From positions 124,001 through 188,000 of the forward strand of contig NW_026706183.1 of NCBI RefSeq assembly GCF_029867415.1: a DNA stretch of 64,000 nucleotides. Reading direction: 5' to 3'. Below, one piece after another: positions 23,441 through 34,467 of the stretch. The notes below the pieces were generated by a model, which ran no database searches, was not told the origin of the DNA, and saw nothing but the letters and a program-made list of their open reading frames with translations. The position numbers and the translations under genes were made by a program. The DNA comes from Vicia villosa. Its lineage: Eukaryota > Streptophyta > Magnoliopsida > Fabales > Fabaceae. Position 1 is the first letter of the stretch; each line of letters opens with the position of its first letter.

Positions 23441-26400
23441 TCAAACAGAAGAGGATACAAGATCCCTTGTAGTGGGGTAAGAACCCAGCCATACACAGTC
23501 TCCTTCTCTATGCCCAATACTAACTAGATTATGAGCAGCAGAGATAAGATTTCTAGAAACATAAATGACAGAAGCTTTCCTAAAACTATTACATAGGTTC
23601 CTACAGTCAATAGCAATCGGCTCAATAACAGCACGATTAGAAACACGATTAATACAATCCACTGCGACTAAACAATCCGACTGAACCAGAATCTCCTCAA
23701 TATTTTTCTCACGGGCAGTGTTGAGGCACCAACGAATGGCCAGAATTTCCGCCAAGGCAATTTCGACATTCATGGCTTCCACCTTGCATGCTGATAAGAT
23801 TATCTTCTTTCCAACAAAAATCACACAGCCAAACGCTATACGTCCATCTTCAAAAACTCCTGCATCACTTTGGACTACATACACGCCCTCTCCATCCTCT
23901 ATTGCGCATTGACGAATTCTGTTTTTGGTTGCCACCTCCGGATTCCACTTGTTAAAATCCACCACCAAATTCAAAGCTATCCTTGCCACCTCTATAGGAG
24001 ATATATTTTTTGATTGAAAGACCGGGAGGTTTCGAGCACGCCATAGGTTGTATGTCACCGAACACACCAGCTGAACCGCCCATTTATCTTTCTGTGATAA
24101 CATTAATTCCAGCCAAGGGATAAAAGTCGTATTAGTTTGCACACACAGACCCAGAATAGAAGAAAAGAAAGCTTGTTTCGCGAATTCGCAATTCAGCAAG
24201 ATATGCTCCACATCCTCCACCCTATCGTTACAAAACGGACAAGAAGGATCCAAATTCATACCTTTTGGCCTCAAGTTTCCTCTTGTAGGCAGGATATTGT
24301 TTGCCGCCCTCCAGAGGAACATACGCACTTTTTGGCTGATTGGAATTTTCCAGATTAGGTGCCATAACCTTTGTGTATTTACGTTAGAGGGGCCTGAATA
24401 CTTACTTGTCTTCTCCTGCATGCATAAGTGATACTCCGACCGAACCGAGTATTCTCCGTTCTTCTCATAATATCAAATCAATTCATCTTCTAAGTTCTGG
24501 CACGCAATTGGAATGCTGAGAATTGAAGAGGCTTCAAGAGGACTAAAACTTGATTCCACCAGTTCCCTATTCCAGCACCTTAAGTCTTGGTCTATCAGTT
24601 CACACACTCTTGCTTCTGGTCTGAGAGATTCCAATTGAGAAGTAGTTTTAAAACCTGCAGTATCCGGAATCCATCTATCTCTTCTAACCAATACCTTCTC
24701 TCCATTGCCGATACGCTAACGAGAACCCCTCTGGATCACATTCCTTGCACTGAAAATGGTCCTCCACGCGTAGCTTGGAGAGTAACCAACAGAACTCACC
24801 AACTGTCCAGAACTGTCTTGGTATTTCCTCAGGATTTCCAGAATTATTGAAGCTTCGTTTAGAGTAGCCCGAGCAAAAATAAGAGAATCATCGGCAAAGA
24901 AGAGGATATACTTGGAGCCTTTTGTGCAATTTTCAGACCATGGATTCTTCCTTCCGTCACCGCCTGCTTTATAAGACCCGATAAAACATCTGCACAAAGA
25001 ACAAACAAATAAGGTGAGAGAGGGTCTCCTTGATGGAGACCCCTAGTGGGTCGGAAACTTCGGCATGGCTGCCCATTGAGAAGAACTCGATAGGATACTA
25101 TGGAGATGCATCTTTCAATGAGATCAGTGAAATGGGAGGGAAACCCCATGGAAGACAGCACACCCGATATAAACTTCCATTCCAACCGGTCGTACGCCTT
25201 CGACATATCTAGCTTGAGAGCCATGTGACCCTTTTTAACTTTCACCTTCTTTTTCAGCCAGTGGAAACATTCAATTGCTATAAGCGCATTGTCTGTAATA
25301 AGGCGACCTTGGATGAATGCGCTTTGCTCCTCATCAACTACTCCTGGAAGAATTATTTTCAGTCTATTTGCTATGGTCTTAGTAACCATTTTCATCACTA
25401 CATTGCATAAGCTAATCGGTCGGAACTCCTTCGGGGTGGAGGGATTCTTCCCTTTTGGAATAAGAACAATGTTGGTGGTGTTAATGTTGCTAGGATTTTT
25501 GCCATTATTTAGAACATCCAACACAAGGCTACTAACTTCCGCGCCAACAATACCCCAATATTTTTGGAAAAACAGTGCCGACAATCCATCAGGTCCTGGT
25601 GCTTTTAAAAGGTGCATTTGGGACAGGGCTTCTTTAACTTCTTGCATTGTAAATGGAGCATCACACCATGTCGCCTGATCTTGTGGCAGTTTGTTGCTAA
25701 CTACATTGCATACCTCTTCTATCATGCTGGGGTTTAATGATGAAAATAGCTTCTCAAAATAGCCTGACAGAATCCTCTCACAATTTTCCTCCCCCCTCCA
25801 CCATTGGTCATTCTCATCGCGCAACTTTGAAATTTTGTTCGTTTGCTTTCTCTGATCATCTTTCTTGTGGAAGAATTTATTGTTTTTATCCCCATGTTTC
25901 AACCATAAAGCCTTACTTCTTTGTCTCCACGCTACTTCGTCAATCCTCGAAAGCTTCTCTCTTTGCTGCTCCAGGTTTCTGTACCTTTTAATGGATTCCT
26001 CGCTATCATTCCAATTACAATCCTCCTTGAGCAGAGACTCAACGCACTTCAGCTCTTTCCTGACTGCACCGGTTCTATATTCCTTGAATTGCTCACTCAA
26101 TTGCTGCATATCTTCCAGTTTACCCACCGTGTTCCTCAAACTTCCTTGCCAGATTCTTTTTATCATTCGTTCACACTCTGCATTACGGCTCCAATTCTCC
26201 TCAAACTTGAATTGATACTTCTTTTTCCTCTCCTTCTCCATGAATTTTTCCTCGAGGTCAATTCGAATGGCTGAATGGTCTGAGCCATACCTGTGCAAAT
26301 GAATCACTCTTAAAGGATTGAATCTGTTTATGAAGTTGTGTGAAGCAACGACCCTGTCTAACCGGCACTATATGTTATCCTTCCCGCACCTACCGTTGAA

Positions 26401-26961
26401 CCAAGTAAAAGGATATCATGTAAAACCAACATCTAAAATTTCACACTCTTCTAGTGCCTCTCTGCCCCAAGCCATTTCTGTGGATGTTCTAATGTTCCCT
26501 CCTTTCTTCTCGCCTTCATAAAGTACATCGTTAAAATCTACAAAGCTGATAGTTTTGTCTCCTTCACCTCTTATCAGATTTTGAAGAAGTGTCCAGGTGT
26601 GCTTCTTGTTCTGCTCATTTGGATAACCATAGATTCCATTAAAAGCCCAACCCTGAGTATCCATGTCGTCTGCAACATTACCACTTATATGATTTGAAGA
26701 GTAAGAGATGATTTCAACATCCAGATTCGCCTTCCACATTAACATTAACCCTCATGCTCTTTCTTTTCCATTACCTGTACAATACACACTAAGAATTCCA
26801 TCAAAAACAGTTCGCATTTTCAACTTTTGTACTTCCTGTTGTTTCAAGCGGGTTTCCATTAAGAAAACCATGTCAGGATTTTCATTCCTAAGGAGCCTCA
26901 ACAAGGCTCGAACTTCCCGGGGACTCCCTAAACCCCGGCAGTTCCAACTAATCACTTTCAT
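23441..26961 (-). pseudogene. LINE ORF2: endonuclease, reverse transcriptase and RNase H, broken
   Basis: The order is an APE-type endonuclease (ISWNCRGLGSPREV at the start, METRL, later YGSDHSAI), a reverse transcriptase (FRPISLCNV, QSAFIQGRLITDNA, KLDMSKAYDRLEW, HQGDPLSPYLF, then FADDS), a cysteine-rich CPFCNDRVEDVEHILLNC motif, and RNase H (QSDAGVF, EILAIRWCL, VQSDCLVA). Lesions are in-frame stops at 26752-26754, 26416-26418, 26368-26370, 24716-24718 and 24473-24475, and a frameshift at about 24912 just before FADD. There is also an internal deletion near 24800, where the normal region between FADD and the PSYAWR motif is almost absent. In the endonuclease the usual GDFND reads VDFND. It cannot make an active protein. 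Confidence 0.92.
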
Positions 26962-27013
26962 TGTGGTAGGCGGTGTTGGTTATCCAACACCACCTCTGGT
27001 CCATGCTTTGTTG

Positions 27014-28276
27014 TCACCTCCTCTTATTGGCCTTTAATTTCTTCTCTCCCTTTCCACATGAGTCCACTGTTCCATCGATTATCATGACATCAACTAGGTT
27101 TCGCTTCCCACATTCAACCTCTTTTTCCACTGTCTTTGATGTAGTTGCCTTCCTCGTATTTTGTCGCCTTATCCATTTGCGCTTTTTGCTCTTTCCTTCC
27201 ACTAATAGCTCCTTACTACCTTTCCCCACATTTGAAATATCCATAGCTCCTAGTGATTCCGCCATAGCTTCGATCTCCAAATTTGTTTTCTTGGGTTCCT
27301 TTCCTTTCTGGATCCTGTTACTTTCCATCAGTTGTATCTCTTGAGTATTCTTTTTAGTTGTAGCAATTTTTGCCCCAGGTTCATTTTGAACATTTGTTTG
27401 TTTCTGCTCTACTTCTCCTTCTTCCCCTTCTTTACTCTTACCTTTCGTTTCGTATCTACTTTGGCTGGAGGATACGTTGAAAAGATTCTTGCTACACGAG
27501 CTGGACGATGTATCCTTCTTTTTAACTTCTTCTTGGATTCTTGGAAAAGGAGACGCGCGCAACCAGGCTCCGAACGCAAGGTCTTGCTCCTCAATATCCT
27601 CAAACCCCTCTTCGCTTAGGTCACCTACCGCTTCACAATCTTTGATCTGGTTCCCTAGCTTTCCACAGACAAAGCAAAATGTTGGTAGTCGTTCATATTT
27701 AAAGTGTACCCTCAGATTCTTCTCCTTGAATCTCACCACCGTTCCTCTCTTGAGCGGTTTCCTCAAATCAACGTTGACCTTGATTCGCAGGAATCGACCA
27801 TTCCTATGAGCTTCCTTTGTGTCAAGTTCTTCAAAAACTCCCAAAATACCTCCTAATTTCTTTGCCATTGCCTCAGATCTAAGCATTAAAGGTAATTCAT
27901 AAACACGGATCCAGAACGTACTGTAATGCATATTCAACTCCGAAGGTTGTTCTTCCCCTGTTATTCTACTGGGCACTAACAAATTCCTATCGAAGCTCCA
28001 CAGACCATTCTTTAGGATATTTTCCATTTCTCTCCTTGTTGTGAAGCGAAAAAGGAATAGATTCTTGTTCAGTTCCTGTACTTCTACTGCATTTTTAAGC
28101 TTCCAAGCTCCAAGCATGGTACTGATGAAAGCTTTTGAATTGAAGCTATTATCCGTCCATAGTCTACCTGCTAATGTTCGCTGAAAGATTTCTCCTTCGC
28201 ATACCTCTTCGATATCCGCTGTAATTCCTTCTTCTTCTTCTTCCTTCGAGAAATCCACAGATCTCCACTTCTCCAT
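27014..28276 (-). CDS. LINE ORF1: DUF4283 plus CCHC zinc knuckle nucleic-acid-binding protein
   Basis: I take MEKWRSVDFS at 28276 as the start; an upstream in-frame ATG at 28315 also exists. The N-terminal third has the DUF4283 pattern (LAGRLWTDNSFNSKAF, then MLGAWKLKNAVEVQEL and NGLWSFDRNLLVPSR). Around residue 205 comes a zinc-knuckle segment (FCFVCGKLGNQIKDCE), where asparagine-glutamine replaces the usual glycine-histidine, so the histidine ligand is missing. The basic C-terminus (KSKKRKWIRRQNTRK) suits RNA binding. ORF1 proteins coat LINE RNA for target-primed reverse transcription. The frame is open, but the partner ORF2 is dead. ORF2 starts 52 bp downstream. Confidence 0.82.
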   Translation of the reverse strand: MEKWRSVDFSKEEEEEGITADIEEVCEGEIFQRTLAGRLWTDNSFNSKAFISTMLGAWKLKNAVEVQELNKNLFLFRFTTRREMENILKNGLWSFDRNLLVPSRITGEEQPSELNMHYSTFWIRVYELPLMLRSEAMAKKLGGILGVFEELDTKEAHRNGRFLRIKVNVDLRKPLKRGTVVRFKEKNLRVHFKYERLPTFCFVCGKLGNQIKDCEAVGDLSEEGFEDIEEQDLAFGAWLRASPFPRIQEEVKKKDTSSSSCSKNLFNVSSSQSRYETKGKSKEGEEGEVEQKQTNVQNEPGAKIATTKKNTQEIQLMESNRIQKGKEPKKTNLEIEAMAESLGAMDISNVGKGSKELLVEGKSKKRKWIRRQNTRKATTSKTVEKEVECGKRNLVDVMIIDGTVDSCGKGEKKLKANKRR

Positions 28277-28445
28277 TTTAACAAAATGTAGATAGGGCAA
28301 GAAAAGATCGCACAAAGAGAAACCTGAATACCAAGAGTCAAAACGACCACACTGAGTGGTGGGAAAACCAGAAAAAACTGGGAAAGGAACACAAAAGTGA
28401 TGAAGGAAACTCTCAAACCCTAATGGATGAGAGAGGAAAGGTCAC

Positions 28446-30362
28446 ACTAAGTTCTAGAGAGAGGTATTGATTGATTAAATTAAAATAGATATTATGTTGA
28501 TAGTGACCTGTAAAATAAATAAATAAATCATCTAAATTAAAAAAAAATTATACTATCATGTAATTGATTTTTTATAGAGTGTAGATTGCTATCACACTAT
28601 TATATTATACTATATACTAATAGTATATAAATCAATATAAATTATAAAAAGAGGAGCACATGTTTACATATAAATTCAATTACATCAAAACTTCAAACTT
28701 TGTCTAGTTCTTCCAAGTGACTCTTAATATTAATTTAGTGTCTTTCTGAATCTTTCTATTGTCTTTAGAATAAAATTTCAATTTTATAAGCAGACCGGTA
28801 AAAACGATTCGACATTTTGCATTTTTGAACTTTTCTTCAATTTTTTTAAGCTTCATTTCACGTAGATTATTTCGATGTGTTCATTTTTATTTTTTAGCTA
28901 TTCACGCGTCCGATTATATTCATTTTCGGTTCATTTCAGTTTTTTTAGTTGAAAAAAATTAAAACAACATATTTCTATTTAGTTGGTTTTTTTATCCTTT
29001 TTATTTTTTATTTAAATTAATAAAATAATTCAGTTAAGGACACTTTGATTATTTTTAAGTATTTGAGAGTGAGCATAGTCACGTTTTTGCTTCGTTAACA
29101 TTGCAAACCAACTTTCCAATTTAACATTCCAAGTTCTCTTTAAATTGTATCCAATTAGTTACTACTATTTAGCATTTACAGTAAAATCATTTCTAACATT
29201 GCATTCAAACTAATTCCAAATTAACACAAATTTCATGTTCAAAGTTTATTACTACTCTTATCTCCATTCAATTTGCAAAGACAATTCATAATTCCATAAC
29301 AAATTGAGATTCAAAACCAATCAAAACTAGTAAATTTCGATTTAGGGTCCACCTTGCATTGCAACATAGCACTTTGTAATCTGCTTGTATGCAAATGCTT
29401 GCTTCAGATTTCAAACTGATAAAATTGCATCCCTTGCAGTTTCAAGTATCCTGCAGGAGCATTAAAGAATCAATTATAACAAAACGATTCTTTTCATTTC
29501 ATGCTTCATACTGATGAATTTTGTTCCGAGTATTTGTCAGGGAAATGAAATGCGTATACGACAATTTGATCTTTACCTCCGTGACGGAGAGAAATTGAGT
29601 TTCTAGGAAATAATGTTACGGAGAGAGATTGTGATTGGATACCGTTTAGCAAATGCAAAAAGGGCACTTATTAACCCCCTGACAAAGAGCAACAGACGAA
29701 AGTGGTCACTGAAGGATGTTTTTGTGATGATTACTGAAAAAGAATGAGGCATTGCAGGACAAAAAATACAGGGTAAAAATGATTTGTCCTAGAAACTTGT
29801 TGCAACAATCTACCAAAATATGAGTGTGACACAATGCAAGCAACATGTTCAAAAAATGTCGTATCAATTTAACGTTAATTGCAGTAATAAAGAAGATGCA
29901 TCATTAAAATTCAAACAATGCCACGGTACACAAGTCAAAACTCTTGGAAATTAGAAGATTTTTCCAACTCATCAATTCAAAAATCTCTGAGAAATAAGAG
30001 ATTTTTTTTTGAATTGACTCTTAGGGGATGCTTCTAACTCTCTTACGACACCTTATTCAATGGTAGCAAATGTTCAAGGATTATGCCTGCATACTATCAT
30101 TCTTTAATTTAAAATAGCTTAGTACTACATCAATGAATATAAAACTTTGGCACACACAATCATATAATATTTATGGACATAAGTTATAATAATTTGATTT
30201 GAAACCTATTGTTTTTTGAAATGTGTTTTCATACATAGCTCTCTTTAGGGAAATAGCAACAGATACAATCTGTCAAATAATTACTAACTAAAGTGAAGTA
30301 TTTGATTCATTCTGTTTAGAAAAACAAAACAAACAAAAAAAATTTATAATAATAATAATAAG
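28446..30362. other. Intergenic AT-rich sequence
   Basis: No gene is supported. It contains a hairpin at 29972-30018 and poly-T rich stretches. Some moderately GC sequence at 29340-29700 (for example around a CCTGCAGGAGC motif) has no ORF. Confidence 0.6.
29972..30018. repeat. Short hairpin-forming inverted repeat
   Basis: Arms TCAATTCAAAAATCTCT and AGAGATTTTTTTTTGAATTGA surround a 9-base GAGAAATAA loop. It could be the core of a small foldback element. Confidence 0.75.
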
Positions 30363-30523
30363 GTTGTAGCCCTCTCTACATTACAATCAGAGACACATTA
30401 GCCTTAGGATGATCCATTTGTTTTTCTTAGCATGATTCATTTGTTTGGTTTTGTTTGACTACCGATTTCTACTAATTCTTTTCTTGTAGCCCTCTCTACA
30501 TTATAATCAGGGACGCATTAGCC
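30363..30523. repeat. 40-bp direct repeat pair, 121 bp apart
   Basis: TTGTAGCCCTCTCTACATTA, continuing to a CGCATTAGCC-type end, occurs at 30363-30402 and 30484-30523 with four or so mismatches. The pair ends just downstream of the OEP61-like fragment. Confidence 0.85.
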
Positions 30524-30587
30524 ATTAAAAAAACTCTGCATCTAAGAATTCATGTTTTACATAAACACCTAATACACTACCACTCAC

Positions 30588-31079
30588 ATGCTTCTTCAAC
30601 ATCTCAGTCGCACTCAACTGATACTTAATCTGAGCATTGACATGAGCACGCATGGCCGCCACTTCATCCGGCGACACATTAGCCATCTTCTGACCAATCT
30701 CAACCATTTCTTCTGGCCGAGTACGCTTCAACTGCTCAGCAACAAGTTTAAAATCTTCTGGATTCATATTCTTCATACTCTCAGAAGCCATCCTCATCAA
30801 ATCTGGATTCGACATCATCTACATTTCCACAACAACAAACAATTAATCTCCACATCATATCAATATAAAAACATTCAGCTTCAAATTCAAATTCCAAATC
30901 AACATAAAAAAATATATTGAATTTGCAATTAATTTGCGTTTTTATTAACATATTTCAACGAATCGACATGCAAAATCACAAACCTGTTATTGAATCCGAG
31001 CCATATCAGTGGGAGAAATGCGACTCATTTGTTCTTGAGTGATTCTGATCAAATTAGAATCCATCATACCGTTAAACAT
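30588..31079 (-). pseudogene. OEP61/TPR7-like gene fragment (first two exons only)
   Basis: Exon 1 is 31079-30984 and starts MFNGMMDSN. Exon 2 is 30818-30588 and starts MMSNPDLMRMASESMKNM, later RPEEMVEIGQKMANVSP and ATEMLKK. The intron between has a GT donor and a TTGTGGAAATGTAG acceptor. These segments match the N-terminus of outer envelope protein 61, the TPR-containing chaperone receptor of plastid envelope and ER membranes. In exon 1 a TAA replaces the middle glutamine of the expected run near residue 31. After exon 2 a GTGAGT donor is followed by no further exon: the TPR repeats and membrane anchor are absent. Retention of the intron means it is a DNA-level copy, not a retrocopy. Confidence 0.85.
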
Positions 31080-31558
31080 TTTCAATAATTCGCAATAGAA
31101 TTGAAACCAATGAATAACAGTGGATCAGAATCGCTCAGGAACTTTGAAACAAATGACATCTGTTTAAAAGTGCCTATTGCGAACACAGTGTAGGGGCTTC
31201 AACCTTCTGTTTTTGGTGGATCTCATCAACTGTCACCATTTTATTTCTTTTATTCTAAATTTGACAGGGATGGGGAAAATGTGAGTACTGGTAGGTTATA
31301 TCTACCAAAGATTCTAAAATAACAGTAGTAGAATACCTTCTATCTACTCTAGTTCAATACATGTTCAATTATAGTTTTTCAGCCCAATACATCTTTAACA
31401 CAAAACTTGCACCATACCAATTCTCCAACAGCCACACCATCAACCATGACAAATACCTGCATTCAACCCAATAAAATTAAACAAAAACCAGCTGTCCGAT
31501 TAAAAAACACCGCAAAAGAGCAAACGGATTTTGAGGAATAAACCTGTTAGGTTGGTAC
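31080..31558. other. Leader-like and intergenic sequence beside the OEP61 fragment
   Basis: The first 100 bp or so would be the 5' leader of the OEP61-like fragment (minus strand). No other feature is recognisable. Confidence 0.4.
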
Positions 31559-31774
31559 TTGGTAGTTGGTACCATCTTATGTATTGACAAATTACATTAT
31601 GTGAAACATACCAGCCAAGGAAAAACACCAGGAAACTCAGTGGCTGATTGGTTGCCTCTGCTTCGAAAGGCAATTCCTATTCTAGCTTCAGATCTTGATA
31701 CGGATAAGTATAAAAGTGCTTTTTCATCTAAAATTGGTGTCATAAGAAGCTGCAAATATAATTGGAACAAATAG
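31559..31774 (+). pseudogene. Unidentified exon-like fragment
   Basis: The frame reads CIDKLHYVKHTSQ, then GNSVADWLPLLRKAIPIL and ASDLDTDKYKSAFSSKIG. Its amino-acid use is balanced and unlike the surrounding AT-rich noise, so it may be an exon piece from a host gene. I do not recognise the family. The ORF begins at an ATG inside a duplicated TTGGTACTTGG/TTGGTACC word and has no obvious splice context. It may be another captured or truncated gene fragment in this cluster. Confidence 0.35.
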
Positions 31775-31869
31775 ATTTTGAAAAAGGACAAGCAGTGCCT
31801 CAGAACATAAGGGATGTATCAACACAATAAATTTCCTCCAAAACTGCAGTGTACTTTGTAAGTCTAAAG

Positions 31870-33240
31870 TATGCTTAAGAGAGAGGGTGAATTAGGTTTT
31901 CAAAAATTTAATAGGTTTTATGAGAATACTTTTAACAATTTTTGGTTGAATGAATAAAGGTTTTTGAGTGATTCTTTTCTTTTCTTGGTAATGGTGATGA
32001 AAGCAATAAAAAGCAGAAAAGTAAAGAATGCAAGGATATATCCTGGTTCCCCTCACAATCCGAGAGTACTCTAGTCCCCTTTCCAACACGAAAGAGATTT
32101 CACTATAGTTAGAATTATAGTACAAGCCTATGCTTACTATCTAACCTATAGGGTGATCAAAGGTTCTTAACACCTTTAAGATCAAACAACACTAATGTGA
32201 ATGAAGAACAATCCTCTTCAAAACACAACACTTACTTCCAACAATCCTGGATAGTAAGGAAAAACAATATCTTTGAATGATACAAGAGTTTATGAAGATG
32301 AATAATATATCAATCTTGGATTGATCTTCCCTTTCAAGCACACAATTCCTTTAATGATAAACAAGTGTTCAATGAATGTATGATATGAAACTTTGGTATT
32401 TTGAGTGAAGGTTATATGCACAAAGTTTCAATGAAAATGAAGTATAGACACTTGGTAATTTTTGTGAAAGATATGGACACTTGAATTGTTTTAAATTATA
32501 TGAATGAAAGAGGTAAAGAATAAATTCTGAAAATCTGAAATATATAGCCTCTAAGACACCCTTACAAAAGGTTATTATGTATGGAAGGATGCAAGGATAA
32601 AAGGTGAAGAGGTATCATTTGAAGAAATGAAGAAATTCTGAATTTTTCAAAATTTTCACGTGGGAACCGATTCCCTTAATCCAGAACCCGGGTTCCCTAT
32701 ATGCAACGTTACAAAAATTTGAAAAAATGAGCTGGGGAACCGGTTCCCAGAATGTGGAACTCGGTTCCTGGACATGAGAAGCGTAAAATGAAGTGGCAGG
32801 GGGTTTTGGGAACTGGTTCCTCCAAACTAGAACTCGGTTCCCATATGTAAAAAACTCCAAAAACTTATTTTTAAAGGTTTGAATGAGTTTCTAATGTTTT
32901 GTAAAGTTTATGGGACATGTATAGATGTTTGAAAACACTTGTTTATGCATTAAGAGACTTGTATGCCATATACCTTAATATCTTTGATCAATCAAGTTTA
33001 AGCTCCTTTTGAAATACTTGAATCTTGTGCTTTCATGTGTATTGATCCATTCCTTTTGCAATTGAGATCTTGTCTTCATCAAAACAAAATTGTATAAAGA
33101 TTGTCTTCACATACTTCATTTGATATAGATAGCTTTAATGCATGTCAGTGAATCATAAAATCAAAGGGTGCAATTTCACATACATCCCTCTTAATATGAA
33201 GCAAAATAAATTAAATTGATAACCAAATATGGCATAAGTT
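31870..33240. repeat. Non-coding repeat of unknown family with a palindrome array
   Basis: The segment begins near GAGAGAGGGTGAATTAGG, contains CCTGGTTCCCCTCACAATCC and a GAGAGTACTCTAGTCCCC stretch, and then the GGAACCGGTTCC array at 32662-32842. No protein-coding domain, LTR terminus or inverted end was found. Its composition suggests a dispersed legume repeat, but edges and class are unknown. Confidence 0.4.
32662..32842. repeat. Array of GGGAACCGGTTCCC-type palindromes (three pairs)
   Basis: Six words are arranged as three pairs: GGGAACCGATTCCC 32662-32675 with GAACCCGGGTTCCC 32684-32697; GGGAACCGGTTCCC 32735-32748 with GGAACTCGGTTCC 32756-32768; GGGAACTGGTTCC 32808-32820 with GAACTCGGTTCCC 32830-32842. 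Spacers within pairs are 7-9 bp and pairs are about 73 bp apart. Confidence 0.88.
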
Positions 33241-34174
33241 GTACCAGGAATACAAAGTTTACATGTACAAATACAAACAGAAATAGACAGAATAGGAACT
33301 AAGAACATCCAACAAAATAACCTCCTAAGCCTAAAAAAATTTGAATTACAACATATAAAAACAACATAACAACTTCATGTTAAATACACCCAAGTGATCA
33401 ACATAACACCACCACACAGAACAGAACAACAAATCAGTTGGATCCAATGCAGGCCCCTAAAACGATTTGTCGAGTAAATTCCAACATGAAACATCGAGCA
33501 AATGTATACACCTTGGAAGATTAATTTGATTGTACTTTACTTCTGCATCAGCGTAAAATTCAACTTCACCGCTGCGATATCGATCTATAGCGAATATGCT
33601 ACTATACGCAAGTCCTCTTGAATTGTATGATCAAAACAAATGCTACGATACCCATTGAGAACAGCTAGTGGGTTAGTGACATGTTATTTTATAATGTCCA
33701 AAATAAATGCATATACATTAGGAGTTAAGAAATAGCCCACTCTTAACATTTGTAATCAATAGATACTATACATAACAACAATTTCAATTATTAATTTTGT
33801 GCAACACTAATAACAAATTCTGGATGAATTTCAGACAGATAATTAATATACCATTGTGTTTAACTAAAACTCTAATATACTTATAAACTCATTGTGTTTC
33901 ATTTGAATTTGCTTGAAACACTTCAAGAATTTTTGCATTAAATCTAAAAAAACCATGCCATTGCCAAAACGGTATAATTTGCCAAAACGTTGAACTACCG
34001 AAATCGACGAATTTGTTTAAATCGACGAATTTGATTTTATCTACAACCGGTATAAGCACTGGAAAAACTGTTACACAGAGATCATTGAAACACAAATAAG
34101 GACTCATTATGTAAACAAAGCATATGATATGAAATAATTATCGAAATATGGTTCGAGTCGAAAAAAGGAGTTAC
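33241..34174. other. Mostly non-coding; possible exon-like piece near 33900-34060 (minus)
   Basis: On the minus strand a CTGTGTAACAG acceptor-like end at about 34068 is followed by an open segment with a small internal repeat (KFVDLNKFVDFG). It would fit as another exon of the unidentified fragment at 34175-34467, but I cannot name it. The rest is AT-rich. Confidence 0.3.
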
Positions 34175-34467
34175 ACTCTTCTTTGTGGCTTCTTTCCCAC
34201 TGTGAACCCTATCTTTGTAATTCAAGTCAAGCACAGGAGCAGAAGAAGAGCTATGAAAAGAACCATCTTTTCTACTTAAGCTCCTATAGTTAAAAGTGAC
34301 AGTGATAATTAATAAATAAGCTCTATAAGTAATCAACTTAAAACTATGAAAAACATAAAAACAGTTAAGCATCTCAAGACATTACCTAATTTCAGCTGAA
34401 AGAATAAACTTTTTCTGTTTCACAACTGTTTCACAGCTTCCAATTTCATTCTCATGGCTTCTGTTTC
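34175..34467 (-). pseudogene. Unidentified host-gene fragment, two spliceable exons
   Basis: Exon A (34467-34386) and exon B (34283-34175) are joined by an intron with a GT donor at 34385 and a CTATAG acceptor. The frame is continuous across the junction: SCETVVKQKKFILSAEIR then SLSRKDGSFHSSSSAPVLD and LNYKDRVHSGKEATKK. Balanced composition, matching phase and correct splice sites argue that it derives from a real gene. I do not recognise the protein. No start codon or completed 3' end was found, and an alternative frame in exon A stops. Confidence 0.45.

Larger units (their letters stand above)
23410..28445 (-). mobile_element. L1-type LINE (non-LTR retrotransposon), inactive
   Basis: Reading right to left: a short 5' leader, ORF1 (28276-27014), then ORF2 (26961-23441) with endonuclease, reverse transcriptase, zinc-finger-like and RNase H regions, and an A-rich 3' end (TTTTTTTATCG on the plus strand at 23414). 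This is the domain order of plant L1 elements that carry a terminal RNase H. The element is almost full length but ORF2 is broken many times. I could not identify a convincing target-site duplication, so the outer edges are approximate. Confidence 0.88.

Noticed and set aside
25289..25678. 129-codon plus-strand ORF
   Set aside because: It is the antisense shadow of the LINE reverse transcriptase on the minus strand, as are the other plus-strand ORFs between 23700 and 27840.
28171..28416. 81-codon minus-strand ORF upstream of LINE ORF1
   Set aside because: It overlaps the start of ORF1 in another frame and has no domain; it is part of the LINE 5' leader.
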